A DNA stretch of 64,000 nucleotides from Prochlorococcus marinus CUG1438 (GTDB taxonomy: Bacteria; Cyanobacteriota; Cyanobacteriia; PCC-6307; Cyanobiaceae): NCBI GenBank assembly GCA_017644325.1, contig JAEPLS010000002.1:248001-312000 (forward strand), in the 5' to 3' direction. A program made the position numbers and the translations under genes. Positions 57,145 through 64,000 of the stretch are shown here, in pieces (position 1 is the first letter of the stretch; each line of letters begins with the position of its first letter). The notes below the pieces were generated by a model, which did not search any database, was not told the origin of the DNA, and was given only the letters and a program-made list of their open reading frames with translations.

Positions 57145-57654
57145 TTAATTATCAGAATCAACTTCTAAGTCTATTATTTCATCTTTAACAGTTCTTTTTT
57201 TAGTTTTAATTGATTTTACCTCTGGCTCTATTGTTTCTTCCTTAACTTCACTTTCTTCTGACTCCTCTGCCTTTACTATTTCTTCTTTAACATTACTTTC
57301 TTCTGGTTCCTCTGTCTTTACTTCTGCCTTTACTATTTCTTCTTTAACTTTACTTTCTTCTGGTTCCTCTGTCTTTACTTCTGCCTTTACTATTTCTTCT
57401 TTAACTTTACTTTCTTCTGGTTCCTCTGATTTTACTTCTGCCTCTAATATTTCTTCTTTAACTTGACTTTCCTCTGGTTCCTCTGGTTTTACTATTGAAT
57501 TTGTTAAGCTTTGATCTTCATCTTTGCTTAGAAGAAATTTTAATAGTTTTTTAAATAATAAGAAACCTTTTTCAATTCTTTTTGGACCTAAAATTGAAAG
57601 CAAAATTACTAAAATTATGAATATTTCAGGTGAATTTAAACCTAATAGTTTCAT
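57145..57654 (-). CDS. TatA/B-like protein with acidic repeat tail
   Basis: 169 residues. N-terminal segment SPEIFIILVILLSILGPKR is the TatA/B transmembrane-plus-hinge pattern (Gly-Pro before an amphipathic helix). Instead of the normal short tail it carries a repeat of about 19 residues (KVKEEIVKAEVKTEEPEES), nearly four copies, then a basic end. TatA/B build the twin-arginine export channel; this may be TatB-like or a separate protein that borrowed the helix. Confidence 0.65.
   Translation of the reverse strand: MKLLGLNSPEIFIILVILLSILGPKRIEKGFLLFKKLLKFLLSKDEDQSLTNSIVKPEEPEESQVKEEILEAEVKSEEPEESKVKEEIVKAEVKTEEPEESKVKEEIVKAEVKTEEPEESNVKEEIVKAEESEESEVKEETIEPEVKSIKTKKRTVKDEIIDLEVDSDN
57256..57490. 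repeat. 57-bp tandem repeats in the TatA/B-like gene
   Basis: Units starting at 57301, 57358, 57415 and 57472 are spaced exactly 57 bp; a shorter degenerate unit (45 bp) begins at 57256. Both 57 and 45 are multiples of three, so copy-number change keeps frame. Confidence 0.9.
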
Positions 57655-57701
57655 AAAATTTCATATTCTATCTATATCTTAGTACATGTTAAAAATTTAA
57701 T

Positions 57702-58094
57702 CTAATTATTCTCAAAAGTTGGTAAATAGAGTTCCCTATTTGATGCAATTAAACCTTCTTCTTTAAAAAACATCTCTAAATCTTTAAGATCATTTATATC
57801 AACAAATTCACCACAATTATCTAATATATTATTATGGGTGAAATTCCATAAATTATCCAAATATTCGTCATCGTCTGGAAATGCTACAAATTTTAAATAT
57901 GTATTATTCAAAGCATATTCACTAGCAAATTCAGAATCTAATCCTTCCTTCTTAGCATCACAAAAAGCTTTAGCAAATCTTTTACCTACAGAAGTTTGAG
58001 CACTCGATAAATCTAAATTACCTTGAATAGCTTTTACATTTATTGGTGCAATAAAAATAATTATTGGGAGAAAAATAGATACTAATATAAACAA
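57702..58094 (-). CDS. Secreted protein, paralogue of 38644
   Basis: 130 residues with a signal peptide (TTG start at 58094 and an AAGAAAGGAAA Shine-Dalgarno region; hydrophobic 2-20). The mature part matches the protein at 38644 over an ungapped 26-residue window: F-x3-[YF]C-x-A-x3-G-x6-A-x3-A-x4-T, and a later [DN]xCG near 94. The family is unnamed. Located downstream of dusB on the other strand. Confidence 0.65.
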   Translation of the reverse strand: MFILVSIFLPIIIFIAPINVKAIQGNLDLSSAQTSVGKRFAKAFCDAKKEGLDSEFASEYALNNTYLKFVAFPDDDEYLDNLWNFTHNNILDNCGEFVDINDLKDLEMFFKEEGLIASNRELYLPTFENN

Positions 58095-58265
58095 AAAAAT
58101 TTTCCTTTCTTAAAATTCAACTCTACATAAACTAGCAAAAAAATTAATCAATTAGGCCTATTTAAGTAAAAGCACTTATTATAAATTAAGAAATAAATAG
58201 AAAACATAAAATAAGCTACATATCGGAATTTATAATAAATAAAGATTAAATAAATTTAGAATTAT

Positions 58266-59273
58266 ATGTCTTCAAATATAAAGCTAAAAGGAAGGGGAAT
58301 TAACAGGATAATTACGAGTAAGGTCATGCTATCACCATTAGCAGGAGTTACGGATAACATTTTTAGGCGACTTGTACGTAAATGGGCTCCAAACTCTTTA
58401 CTTTTTACAGAAATGATAAATGCCACAAGTCTTAAAAAAGGATTTGGAGCACAAAAAATCAATCAAATAGATTTAGAAGAAGGTCCAGTTGGAGTACAAA
58501 TATTTGATAATAGGCCATATGCTGTTTCTGAAGCCGCGAAACAAGCTGAGGACTCTGGAGCATTCTTAATTGATATAAATATGGGATGTCCAGTAAAAAA
58601 AATTGCAAAGAAAGGTGGAGGCAGTGCCTTAATTAAAGACCGAAAACTTGCTATAGAATTAGTCAAAAATGTTGTAAAAGCTGTTAAGGTTCCAGTAACA
58701 GTAAAAACACGACTCGGATGGGATAGTAAAGAAGAAAATATAGAGGATTTCTTATTTAAACTACAAGATGCGGGAGCAACGATGATCACACTTCATGGAA
58801 GAACTAGAAAACAGGGTTTTTCAGGCAAATCAGATTGGGAAATGATCGGGAAACTTAAAAAGATGTTAGAAATCCCAGTAATTGCTAATGGAGATATCAA
58901 AAATTCAGATGACGCTCTTAATTGTTTAAAAAAAACAAATGCTGATGGTGTAATGATTGGCCGAGGAATTTTAGGATCCCCATGGAAAATAGGAGAAATA
59001 GATTATGCCATTAGAGAAAATAAGAATTTTAAAGAACCAAACACAGAAGAAAAACTATATTTAATTATTGAGCATCTTGATGAGTTAATAAAAGAAAAAG
59101 GAGATCACGGATTGTTAATTGCAAGGAAACATATCTCATGGACATGTAAAGACTTTAAAGGAGCATCAAATTTGAGAAATAACTTGGTTAGAGCTGTTGA
59201 TAAAAATGAAGTTAAAAATTTAATAATTAAAATGATTAAAACTTTGAATAATGAAAAAAATACATTAGCTTGA
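58266..59273 (+). CDS. dusB: tRNA-dihydrouridine synthase, DusB type
   Basis: 335 residues. FMN-binding TIM barrel that reduces specific uridines in tRNA. Seen: LSPLAGVTDNIFRRLV, the catalytic Cys in NMGCPVKKIAKKGGG, VTVKTRLGWD, TLHGRTRKQGFSG, VIANGDI and MIGRGILGSPW. Followed 18 bp later by the DUF2470 gene. Confidence 0.93.
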   Translation: MSSNIKLKGRGINRIITSKVMLSPLAGVTDNIFRRLVRKWAPNSLLFTEMINATSLKKGFGAQKINQIDLEEGPVGVQIFDNRPYAVSEAAKQAEDSGAFLIDINMGCPVKKIAKKGGGSALIKDRKLAIELVKNVVKAVKVPVTVKTRLGWDSKEENIEDFLFKLQDAGATMITLHGRTRKQGFSGKSDWEMIGKLKKMLEIPVIANGDIKNSDDALNCLKKTNADGVMIGRGILGSPWKIGEIDYAIRENKNFKEPNTEEKLYLIIEHLDELIKEKGDHGLLIARKHISWTCKDFKGASNLRNNLVRAVDKNEVKNLIIKMIKTLNNEKNTLA

Positions 59274-59291
59274 AACAAATTTATTTTTTAA

Positions 59292-59546
59292 ATGAAAATT
59301 ATTAGTAAAGAAACCAGTAAAAGAGTTTGTGATCATATGAACAATGATCACATTGATTCGGTTCATAAATATCTTATTCATTATGGAAAGATATCAAGGT
59401 TTGAGAGTGCTTATATGGAAGAAATTAATAACAGTTATATGAAAATCAATTACGATGGACAGTCAGCAATTATCAATTTTAAAAATGAAATATCTGAAGA
59501 AGAAATTCATTCAACTTTAGTATCAATGATTAAAGAGATTAAATAA
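59292..59546 (+). CDS. DUF2470 family protein
   Basis: 84 residues. Pattern KRVCDHMNNDHIDSVHKYL (His-x-Asn-x-Asp-His), then ESAYMEEINNSYMKINYDGQ. DUF2470 is often found fused to pyridoxamine-phosphate-oxidase-like haem utilisation proteins; the stand-alone form has unknown function. Same strand as dusB. Confidence 0.75.
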   Translation: MKIISKETSKRVCDHMNNDHIDSVHKYLIHYGKISRFESAYMEEINNSYMKINYDGQSAIINFKNEISEEEIHSTLVSMIKEIK

Positions 59547-59570
59547 TAAATACATTAGTATAAAAAAAAT

Positions 59571-59735
59571 CTAATTTTTATTTTCATAGTAATCAGTTAT
59601 CTTTTTACATTCTTCAAATGAAAGCATGCTTAATCTAGATGTGGCTTTTATTTTTAGAATTGCACAAACAGCTAATAAGTCTGAGCTATCAACATTAAGT
59701 GCTTCAGAAAGCTCTAGAACCCTAAGACCTTTCAT
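59571..59735 (-). CDS. Stand-alone IF2 N-terminal-domain protein
   Basis: 54 residues, missed by size limits: KGLRVLELSEALNVDSSDLL, AVCAILKIKATSRLSMLSFE, then ECKKITDYYE. This is the fold and motif order of the IF2_N domain found at the start of bacterial IF2, but here it stands alone. ATG start at 59735. IF2_N is thought to bind the 30S subunit, so a role near translation is possible. Located 45 bp downstream of the 59781 gene on the same strand. Confidence 0.75.
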   Translation of the reverse strand: MKGLRVLELSEALNVDSSDLLAVCAILKIKATSRLSMLSFEECKKITDYYENKN

Positions 59736-59780
59736 GAGTAATAAAAAAATCTTTTTCTAAAAATATCAAGAACCTCAACA

Positions 59781-60017
59781 TCAATGTGCTGCATTTTTCC
59801 CTAAACCTGCAACGAATGGAAAGGTTTGTTCATCCCCAAAAATATCTTCTGCTGAAGAATTAGAAATATTAGTTTTTTTATTATCAGGCTTAATTTCTTC
59901 AATTTCATTAGAAATATTCTCTTTAATATTATTTTCAATTTCTTTTGCTAATAAATTATTCGTATTAAAAAATATTGAAAAAACTAATACACATAAAAAC
60001 AAAATGATTCTTTTCAT
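59781..60017 (-). CDS. Small secreted protein, 78 residues
   Basis: Signal peptide (KRIILFLCVLVFSIFF, cleavage near LLAKE), then an acidic, Asn-rich mature part ending FPFVAGLGKNAAH. No family recognised. Upstream of the IF2_N gene. Confidence 0.55.
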   Translation of the reverse strand: MKRIILFLCVLVFSIFFNTNNLLAKEIENNIKENISNEIEEIKPDNKKTNISNSSAEDIFGDEQTFPFVAGLGKNAAH

Positions 60018-60129
60018 AAAAAAAATTTATCTAATACTATTGTCATATGCCAATAAAGTTATTTAGAAAAACTGAATAAATTTAAAACAAATCTAAATAA
60101 ATCAAAATAAACCAAAATAAAAAAATTAT

Positions 60130-60366
60130 TCATCTTCCTAACTTATTTCTATTTTTAAATCTAATTAAAAAATAAAGACCTAGTAATAAAAGAATTGCCA
60201 AGGAGTACTGATTAAGAAAAACATAAACTATATAGACGAGAAATGGGAATAAGCACGCCCTCTTGAAATTTAATTTCTGTTCCTTTGACATACTTTTCCA
60301 ATTTAAATATTCTTCCCATTGAAAAATCTTCTTCATTTTTCTACTTCTATTTTTACGATTAAACAT
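60130..60366 (-). CDS. Small membrane protein, 78 residues
   Basis: Basic N-terminus (FNRKNRSRKMKKIFQWEEYL) and two hydrophobic stretches at about 36-52 and 53-69. No family recognised. An internal ATG after RSRK is an alternative start. Located between the secreted protein and the thioesterase, read divergently from the latter. Confidence 0.5.
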   Translation of the reverse strand: MFNRKNRSRKMKKIFQWEEYLNWKSMSKEQKLNFKRACLFPFLVYIVYVFLNQYSLAILLLLGLYFLIRFKNRNKLGR

Positions 60367-60471
60367 AACTTTATGAATATAGTTTTGATGATTCTTATGT
60401 GAATAAACAAAATTAATCTACAATATAAAATAAGTTTTTTTGATTGAATAAAAATATTTTTTAAATAAAAG

Positions 60472-60891
60472 ATGAACTCAAAACCAGTTTGGAAAATAGA
60501 AAAAATTGTTTTACCTCAACATGCAGATCATGCAGGCGTGATGTGGCACGGTAAATATTTCAATTGGCTTGAAGAAAGCCGAATAAATGCACTTTCAGAA
60601 GTAGGCATAAGTTATTTCGAACTAACTAAAAATGGTTTAGATTTACCTTTAATCAATACTTCAATAAAATATAAATCTCCTTTATTTCTTGGTGAAAAAA
60701 TAACAATCGAGAGCGCATTCAATATTGATAAAAGTCCTAGGATTAATGTAATTTCAAAATTTCTTAACAAGAAAAATAAAATCTTAACGATTGCTGAAGT
60801 CAATTTAGTTTTAGTAAATAAACAGAATTTTTCTATAATAAGAAAAAGGCCAGATTTCTTATCGGAAGCCTTTAGTAAATTAAACGGTTGA
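60472..60891 (+). CDS. Hotdog-fold acyl-CoA thioesterase (4HBT type)
   Basis: 139 residues, hotdog fold. The family motif QHADHAGVMWHGKYFNWLEE is clear (Asp near the start, then HGKYFNWLEESR), as in 4-hydroxybenzoyl-CoA and DHNA-CoA thioesterases. In cyanobacteria the DHNA-CoA enzyme helps make phylloquinone, so this is a reasonable but unproven function. Ends 40 bp before the next gene. Confidence 0.8.
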   Translation: MNSKPVWKIEKIVLPQHADHAGVMWHGKYFNWLEESRINALSEVGISYFELTKNGLDLPLINTSIKYKSPLFLGEKITIESAFNIDKSPRINVISKFLNKKNKILTIAEVNLVLVNKQNFSIIRKRPDFLSEAFSKLNG

Positions 60892-60933
60892 ATTTATTAT
60901 CCGCCAATTGAACGATTTATTAAATTATTAATT

Positions 60934-61131
60934 ATGAATATATTTCAAGTTATTGATTCTTATCAATATGAAATGGAATCAAAATATCAAGAACAATCAA
61001 TGCTTACAAATCTTTTTACAGAGCACAAATTCTTAGGTTGGTTAGGATTGTTTATAGTATTTTTCTCTATCTTTGCAATTTTTGTTTTTCAATTTCTTGA
61101 GTGGGAAAGTAATGACAATAATAAAATTTAG
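60934..61131 (+). CDS. Small membrane protein, 65 residues
   Basis: Soluble first half then one helix at about 34-53 (FLGWLGLFIVFFSIFAIFVF) and a polar tail with Asn/Asp. No family recognised. Probably transcribed with the thioesterase. Confidence 0.55.
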   Translation: MNIFQVIDSYQYEMESKYQEQSMLTNLFTEHKFLGWLGLFIVFFSIFAIFVFQFLEWESNDNNKI

Positions 61132-61171
61132 GAAGATTTAATGCTTATAATTCAACTGAATGACTTAAAAA

Positions 61172-61423
61172 ATGGCTATCTACTTAAAAATAACTAACCC
61201 TACAGAGGTTGTAAAAAAAAAGACCTCAAAATGGCTTACAGATATTACACCTGAAAGAATTGATAGAAAATTGGTCGAGGATGAAGTAATAAAAGGCATT
61301 ATCGAGCAATTAACATTAGAAGGAATAAAAGGAGAAATATCAGCAATCAATGGGTTTGAAGTAAATGAGTCTTCTGTAATAACAAAAAATAATTTTGTTA
61401 TCAGAAAAACAAAAACTTTTTAG
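61172..61423 (+). CDS. Conserved hypothetical protein, 83 residues
   Basis: Soluble: KITNPTEVVKKKTSKWLTDI, then DRKLVEDEVIKGIIEQLTLE and NGFEVNESSVITKNNFV. A small alpha/beta protein. No family recognised. 40 bp after the previous gene and 20 bp before the nuclease-like gene. Confidence 0.55.
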   Translation: MAIYLKITNPTEVVKKKTSKWLTDITPERIDRKLVEDEVIKGIIEQLTLEGIKGEISAINGFEVNESSVITKNNFVIRKTKTF

Positions 61424-61443
61424 ATCGAAAATAAAAATCTTTA

Positions 61444-62313
61444 ATGAAAATTTTTTTTATTTTAATTATTTCTATAATTTTTTTAATTTTTATAATTGTA
61501 AGGGATTATCAAATTAGAAAGAGAAAGTTTAAATTAAATAATGCCTTAAATTCCAATTTCTTTATTCAAACAATTAATAATATAATAGAAGAAAATAAAT
61601 ACAATTTGTTAGAGGAGAGGATCAGATTAAGGGAAATAGATGCTTACGGTAACGAGGATTATAAAAAATGGATTGGTAATCCACCTCTTGTTGAAAAAGC
61701 CATTGAGAAAAATATATTTAATGGATCCAAGCGATTTAAAGAGGGTATACCATACTTCTGGGAAAAAGTAATTTTAAAAAAATTTGGAAATATGGAATTA
61801 TTTTTCGAAAAGTGGAGATCGTATTGTCATGAAAATCCTACTATTGATGATGAGATAATTGGATCTATTAGAAAGCTCGAGACTGAAGATTGGTTTGTAT
61901 TCATAGCAAGTCAAATAGAGAAATCATGCTTAAACCTAATAGAAAAAAACTACTCAAGTAAAAACAAGGAAAACTACAAAAAAGGTATTAGATTTGAAAA
62001 TCATTGTATGGAAATTCTCAAACAAAATGGCTGGGAAGTAAAAGAAACCCCTAATACAGGAGATCAAGGGGTTGACTTAATTGCGTCAATAAATGATTTG
62101 AGAATATGTATTCAATGCAAAGATCATGAAAAAGCTATTGGAAATAAAGCAGTTCAGGAAATTTCAGCTGGTAAATTATTTTGGAAAGGCACACATGCAA
62201 TAATTGTTTCAAAATCTGGCTTTACAAAGTCCGCTCATCAACTAGCACAATCAAATAAAGTGGAACTAATAAATGAATATCAATTAAAAGATTTAAAAAA
62301 GTTTATTTTTTAA
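61444..62313 (+). CDS. Membrane-anchored Mrr-type (PD-(D/E)XK) nuclease
   Basis: 289 residues. Residues 2-20 form an N-terminal membrane helix followed by KRKFKL, then an uncharacterised middle. Residues 180-289 are an Mrr_cat domain: GIRFENHCMEILKQNGWEV, D211 in GDQGVDLIAS, Q224-x-K226 in ICIQCKDH, and a final EISAGKLFWKGTHAIIVSKS. Mrr cuts modified DNA in E. coli; stand-alone membrane-tethered versions may defend against incoming DNA or process it. No methylase is nearby. Confidence 0.8.
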   Translation: MKIFFILIISIIFLIFIIVRDYQIRKRKFKLNNALNSNFFIQTINNIIEENKYNLLEERIRLREIDAYGNEDYKKWIGNPPLVEKAIEKNIFNGSKRFKEGIPYFWEKVILKKFGNMELFFEKWRSYCHENPTIDDEIIGSIRKLETEDWFVFIASQIEKSCLNLIEKNYSSKNKENYKKGIRFENHCMEILKQNGWEVKETPNTGDQGVDLIASINDLRICIQCKDHEKAIGNKAVQEISAGKLFWKGTHAIIVSKSGFTKSAHQLAQSNKVELINEYQLKDLKKFIF

Positions 62314-62327
62314 ATAGTTTAAATAGC

Positions 62328-62732
62328 TTATATCAATTGTGTTAAGCCCTCTTTATAAAGCAAAAGTGTTGTAAAAATTCCTGAGGCCCACATTAAACCT
62401 CTAGCTGTTGGGATATTAAATACATATGCACCAATATATAAAAAACGAAAAATAGGATGAATCAATGATGCAATTATTGCGATATTAGAGTCAGTTAAAG
62501 TAATCAAGCAGAGAAGACATGCGGGTGCATGTAGGGAAATACTTTCCCAACAATTTTGGTGACACCAAACTGCTCTTTTACCAAAAGAAGGTAATTCATC
62601 GAATAAAGCCCTTGGAGCCGCCATATTTTCAACAGAATATCCTGCTTTAACTCTCCCAATAGTTAATGGAATAATTGATAATAAAACAACTCCAACGGAT
62701 AGACAAAGGCTCCAGGCGAAAGTTACTTGCAT
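62328..62732 (-). CDS. MAPEG family membrane protein
   Basis: 134 residues with four hydrophobic segments and the family pattern near the middle (RAVWCHQNCWESISLHAPAC, then IAIIASLIHPIFRFLYIGAY). MAPEG proteins include membrane-bound glutathione transferases and relatives; bacterial members are often eicosanoid/GST-like with unknown substrates. Convergent with the Mrr-type gene, 14 bp apart. Confidence 0.82.
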   Translation of the reverse strand: MQVTFAWSLCLSVGVVLLSIIPLTIGRVKAGYSVENMAAPRALFDELPSFGKRAVWCHQNCWESISLHAPACLLCLITLTDSNIAIIASLIHPIFRFLYIGAYVFNIPTARGLMWASGIFTTLLLYKEGLTQLI

Positions 62733-62850
62733 ATGATTTAGATAATATTATTAGCTTAATAATTGAAGCTCTTTATCGTGATAAATGAAAAATCATTACC
62801 ATATATAAAACATTGCAAAAAATGATTTAATTTATATAAAAAAATCATTT

Positions 62851-62976
62851 ATGGATATTTCAAAGATAATATTAATTTTTGGCATTAGTTTAATAATATA
62901 TTTTGCTTTTCTGTTTTTAGGTTTTTTTCTTAAGAAAAACAATCTTAATGCACAGAATCTTAAAAAAGAAGAATAG
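62851..62976 (+). CDS. Small membrane peptide, 41 residues
   Basis: ATG at 62851: MDISKIILIFGISLIIYFAF followed by LFLGFFLKKNNLNAQNLK and KEE. One clear helix and a basic end. No family recognised. Overlaps the next micro-ORF by 29 bp in another frame. Confidence 0.5.
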   Translation: MDISKIILIFGISLIIYFAFLFLGFFLKKNNLNAQNLKKEE

Positions 62977-63049
62977 ATTATTAACTCCACGAAAATTTAT
63001 TATTTTCTCAATATTTTTATATCTTTTTGGATATATTTCATGGAAATAA
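62948..63049 (+). CDS. Overlapping micro-ORF, 33 residues
   Basis: ATG at 62948: MHRILKKKNRLLTPRKFIIF then SIFLYLFGYISWK. A basic leader with one helix, a believable membrane peptide. It overlaps the end of the 62851 gene in a different frame, and a further 23-codon ORF (63040-63111) overlaps the 63108 start by four bases. Support is weak. Confidence 0.3.
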   Translation: MHRILKKKNRLLTPRKFIIFSIFLYLFGYISWK

Positions 63050-63107
63050 AATTTGATCCTAATAATAATAAGGAATATTTGAAATTCAATAAGAAAGTTG
63101 CTGGTAT

Positions 63108-63401
63108 ATGAAAAATTTTTATAAATTTCTTAAAAGTTTTATATTTATATCATTTTGGCTTATTTTATCCTCATTTTTAATCCAATATTGGAATATCTTT
63201 CATTGGGAATATATCTACTTAAACTTCAGAATAATATTTGATAGAGAATTTTGGTTTGTTGCAGAAAAAATTCTTTTAGGATTTGATATTGGATACTGGT
63301 TAGAAGAAGCACTAAAATTCTTGAGTTATGAAATACCTAAAGAATCTTTTAAATATTTTCCAATTTATTTCGTTTTAAAGTCTATTTGGATAAAAAATTA
63401 A
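63108..63401 (+). CDS. Membrane protein, 97 residues
   Basis: Hydrophobic helix at about 8-27 and aromatic-rich amphipathic parts (NIFHWEYIYLNFRIIFDREF, YWLEEALKFLSY). No family recognised. Convergent with the PAP/fibrillin gene. Confidence 0.5.
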   Translation: MKNFYKFLKSFIFISFWLILSSFLIQYWNIFHWEYIYLNFRIIFDREFWFVAEKILLGFDIGYWLEEALKFLSYEIPKESFKYFPIYFVLKSIWIKN

Positions 63402-63409
63402 TTTATATT

Positions 63410-63952
63410 TTAGAAGATTTTAATAAATTGCTTAAAATTAGTGAATAAAGTCGATGATTCTATTTTTCTTAAAACAAATAAAGTACCTTTATCACCTCTA
63501 CAGATTCTGAGCTTATTACTTAAATAAGTTATATCTAACCATCCTAATTGTTCATTATTTATTTCTTTCATAGCATTTATTTTTTTTCTTCCAAATTTAG
63601 GACCAATGACGCCAGCATGCGTAAATGAGACCCCAATTTTTTTTTCATTTATGTAATAAAGTCTTATTAAAATACCAGTACCAATAATTGAATTTATTCC
63701 TCTTGGTTTAAGTAAATTAAGACCATTTAAATTAAAAGGATCAAGAAATTGGAGATTATCGATAAAAGGAGAGTATTTCAAAAACGGACTATTAGAACTA
63801 CTCCACCTAAGCTCCCAGACTCCCTTTAAATCATTTCTATCTTTACCAAAGGAAAAGTTATGATTAATTTCAAGTTGTTCGGCAATAGCTTGAATCTTCT
63901 CTGAATTTGGAGATTTAAGAAGCAAATTTAATAATTTATCTTCGGATTCCAT
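63410..63952 (-). CDS. PAP/fibrillin family protein
   Basis: 180 residues. Recognisable PAP/fibrillin pattern: DLKGVWELRWSSSNSPFLKY, GINSIIGTGILIRLYYI, IGVSFTHAGVIGPKFG, LRICRGDKGTLFVLRK. The family (plastoglobulins) associates with thylakoid lipid bodies and stress protection; cyanobacterial forms bind lipid-soluble antioxidants or pigments. The start at 63952 lies near the window end, but the gene is complete. Confidence 0.85.
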   Translation of the reverse strand: MESEDKLLNLLLKSPNSEKIQAIAEQLEINHNFSFGKDRNDLKGVWELRWSSSNSPFLKYSPFIDNLQFLDPFNLNGLNLLKPRGINSIIGTGILIRLYYINEKKIGVSFTHAGVIGPKFGRKKINAMKEINNEQLGWLDITYLSNKLRICRGDKGTLFVLRKIESSTLFTNFKQFIKIF

Positions 63953-64000
63953 TTAATAATCGCTGAGTATATAGCTAAGGATAAATACTTACCTCTATGT

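Overview
The window looks like a stretch of a high-light-adapted Prochlorococcus chromosome, or a very close relative. I base this on very low GC, short intergenic gaps, many small membrane proteins, and a cyanobacteria-only gene set: acsF, chlH, zam, Ycf36/CGLD27, and the DUF2996, DUF3038, DUF4335, DUF2949, DUF3318 and DUF3303 families. I see no integrase, transposase, CRISPR array or rRNA operon. One tRNA (initiator tRNA-fMet) is present.

Layout. Positions 1-4600 hold a probable Psb30/Ycf12 peptide, a cysteine-cluster protein, a two-gene UPF0016 (Mn/Ca transporter) pair, the degenerate RNB protein Zam and two cyanobacterial proteins. Positions 4.6-14.1 kb are a core block: AcsF (chlorophyll cyclase), TldD/TldE protease, Fmt, a TerC membrane protein and Mfd. 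Positions 14.1-18.6 kb are a minus-strand run: membrane protein, DUF4335, DUF3038, DUF2949, a UbiH-like FAD monooxygenase, a conserved protein and DapB. Positions 18.7-30 kb carry ChlH, FolP, TpiA, an S4 protein, an ABC exporter and CarB. Positions 30-36.1 kb carry DUF3318, RsfS, Ycf36, an asparaginase, tRNA-fMet, a PetP-like DUF2862 protein and a three-gene ABC-2 exporter.

Positions 36.1-51.5 kb are more accessory. They hold a strong small-RNA candidate at about 36.78-36.91 kb, a TauE permease, an HNH protein, many small secreted or membrane proteins, a phosphoribosyltransferase plus nucleoside 2-deoxyribosyltransferase pair, rpsU, a helix-hairpin-helix protein with a hexanucleotide repeat, a P-loop kinase / FAD oxidoreductase / TIM-barrel group, a peptidase E, and a metallo-beta-lactamase-fold protein with an altered metal site. 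Positions 51.5-64 kb carry PepN, PurT, a glutathione peroxidase, a TatA-like protein with acidic repeats, DusB, a stand-alone IF2 N-terminal domain, a thioesterase, a membrane-anchored Mrr-type nuclease, a MAPEG protein, overlapping micro-ORFs and a PAP/fibrillin protein.

Themes. AcsF and ChlH act in the same Mg-branch of chlorophyll synthesis. Psb30, the UPF0016 pair, DUF2996, Zam, PetP-like, Ycf36 and PAP/fibrillin all relate, by family knowledge, to thylakoid or photosystem upkeep. Fmt, tRNA-fMet, RsfS, S21 and DusB are translation genes. No single spectacular undescribed system stands out. The best leads are the small RNA, the DUF3038 gene whose conserved N-terminus lacks a canonical start codon, the PRTase/deoxyribosyltransferase pair, the stand-alone IF2_N protein and a pair of secreted paralogues. 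Start codons were adjusted where domain alignment or a Shine-Dalgarno-like sequence argued for it. All family calls come from reading the protein, not from a database search.
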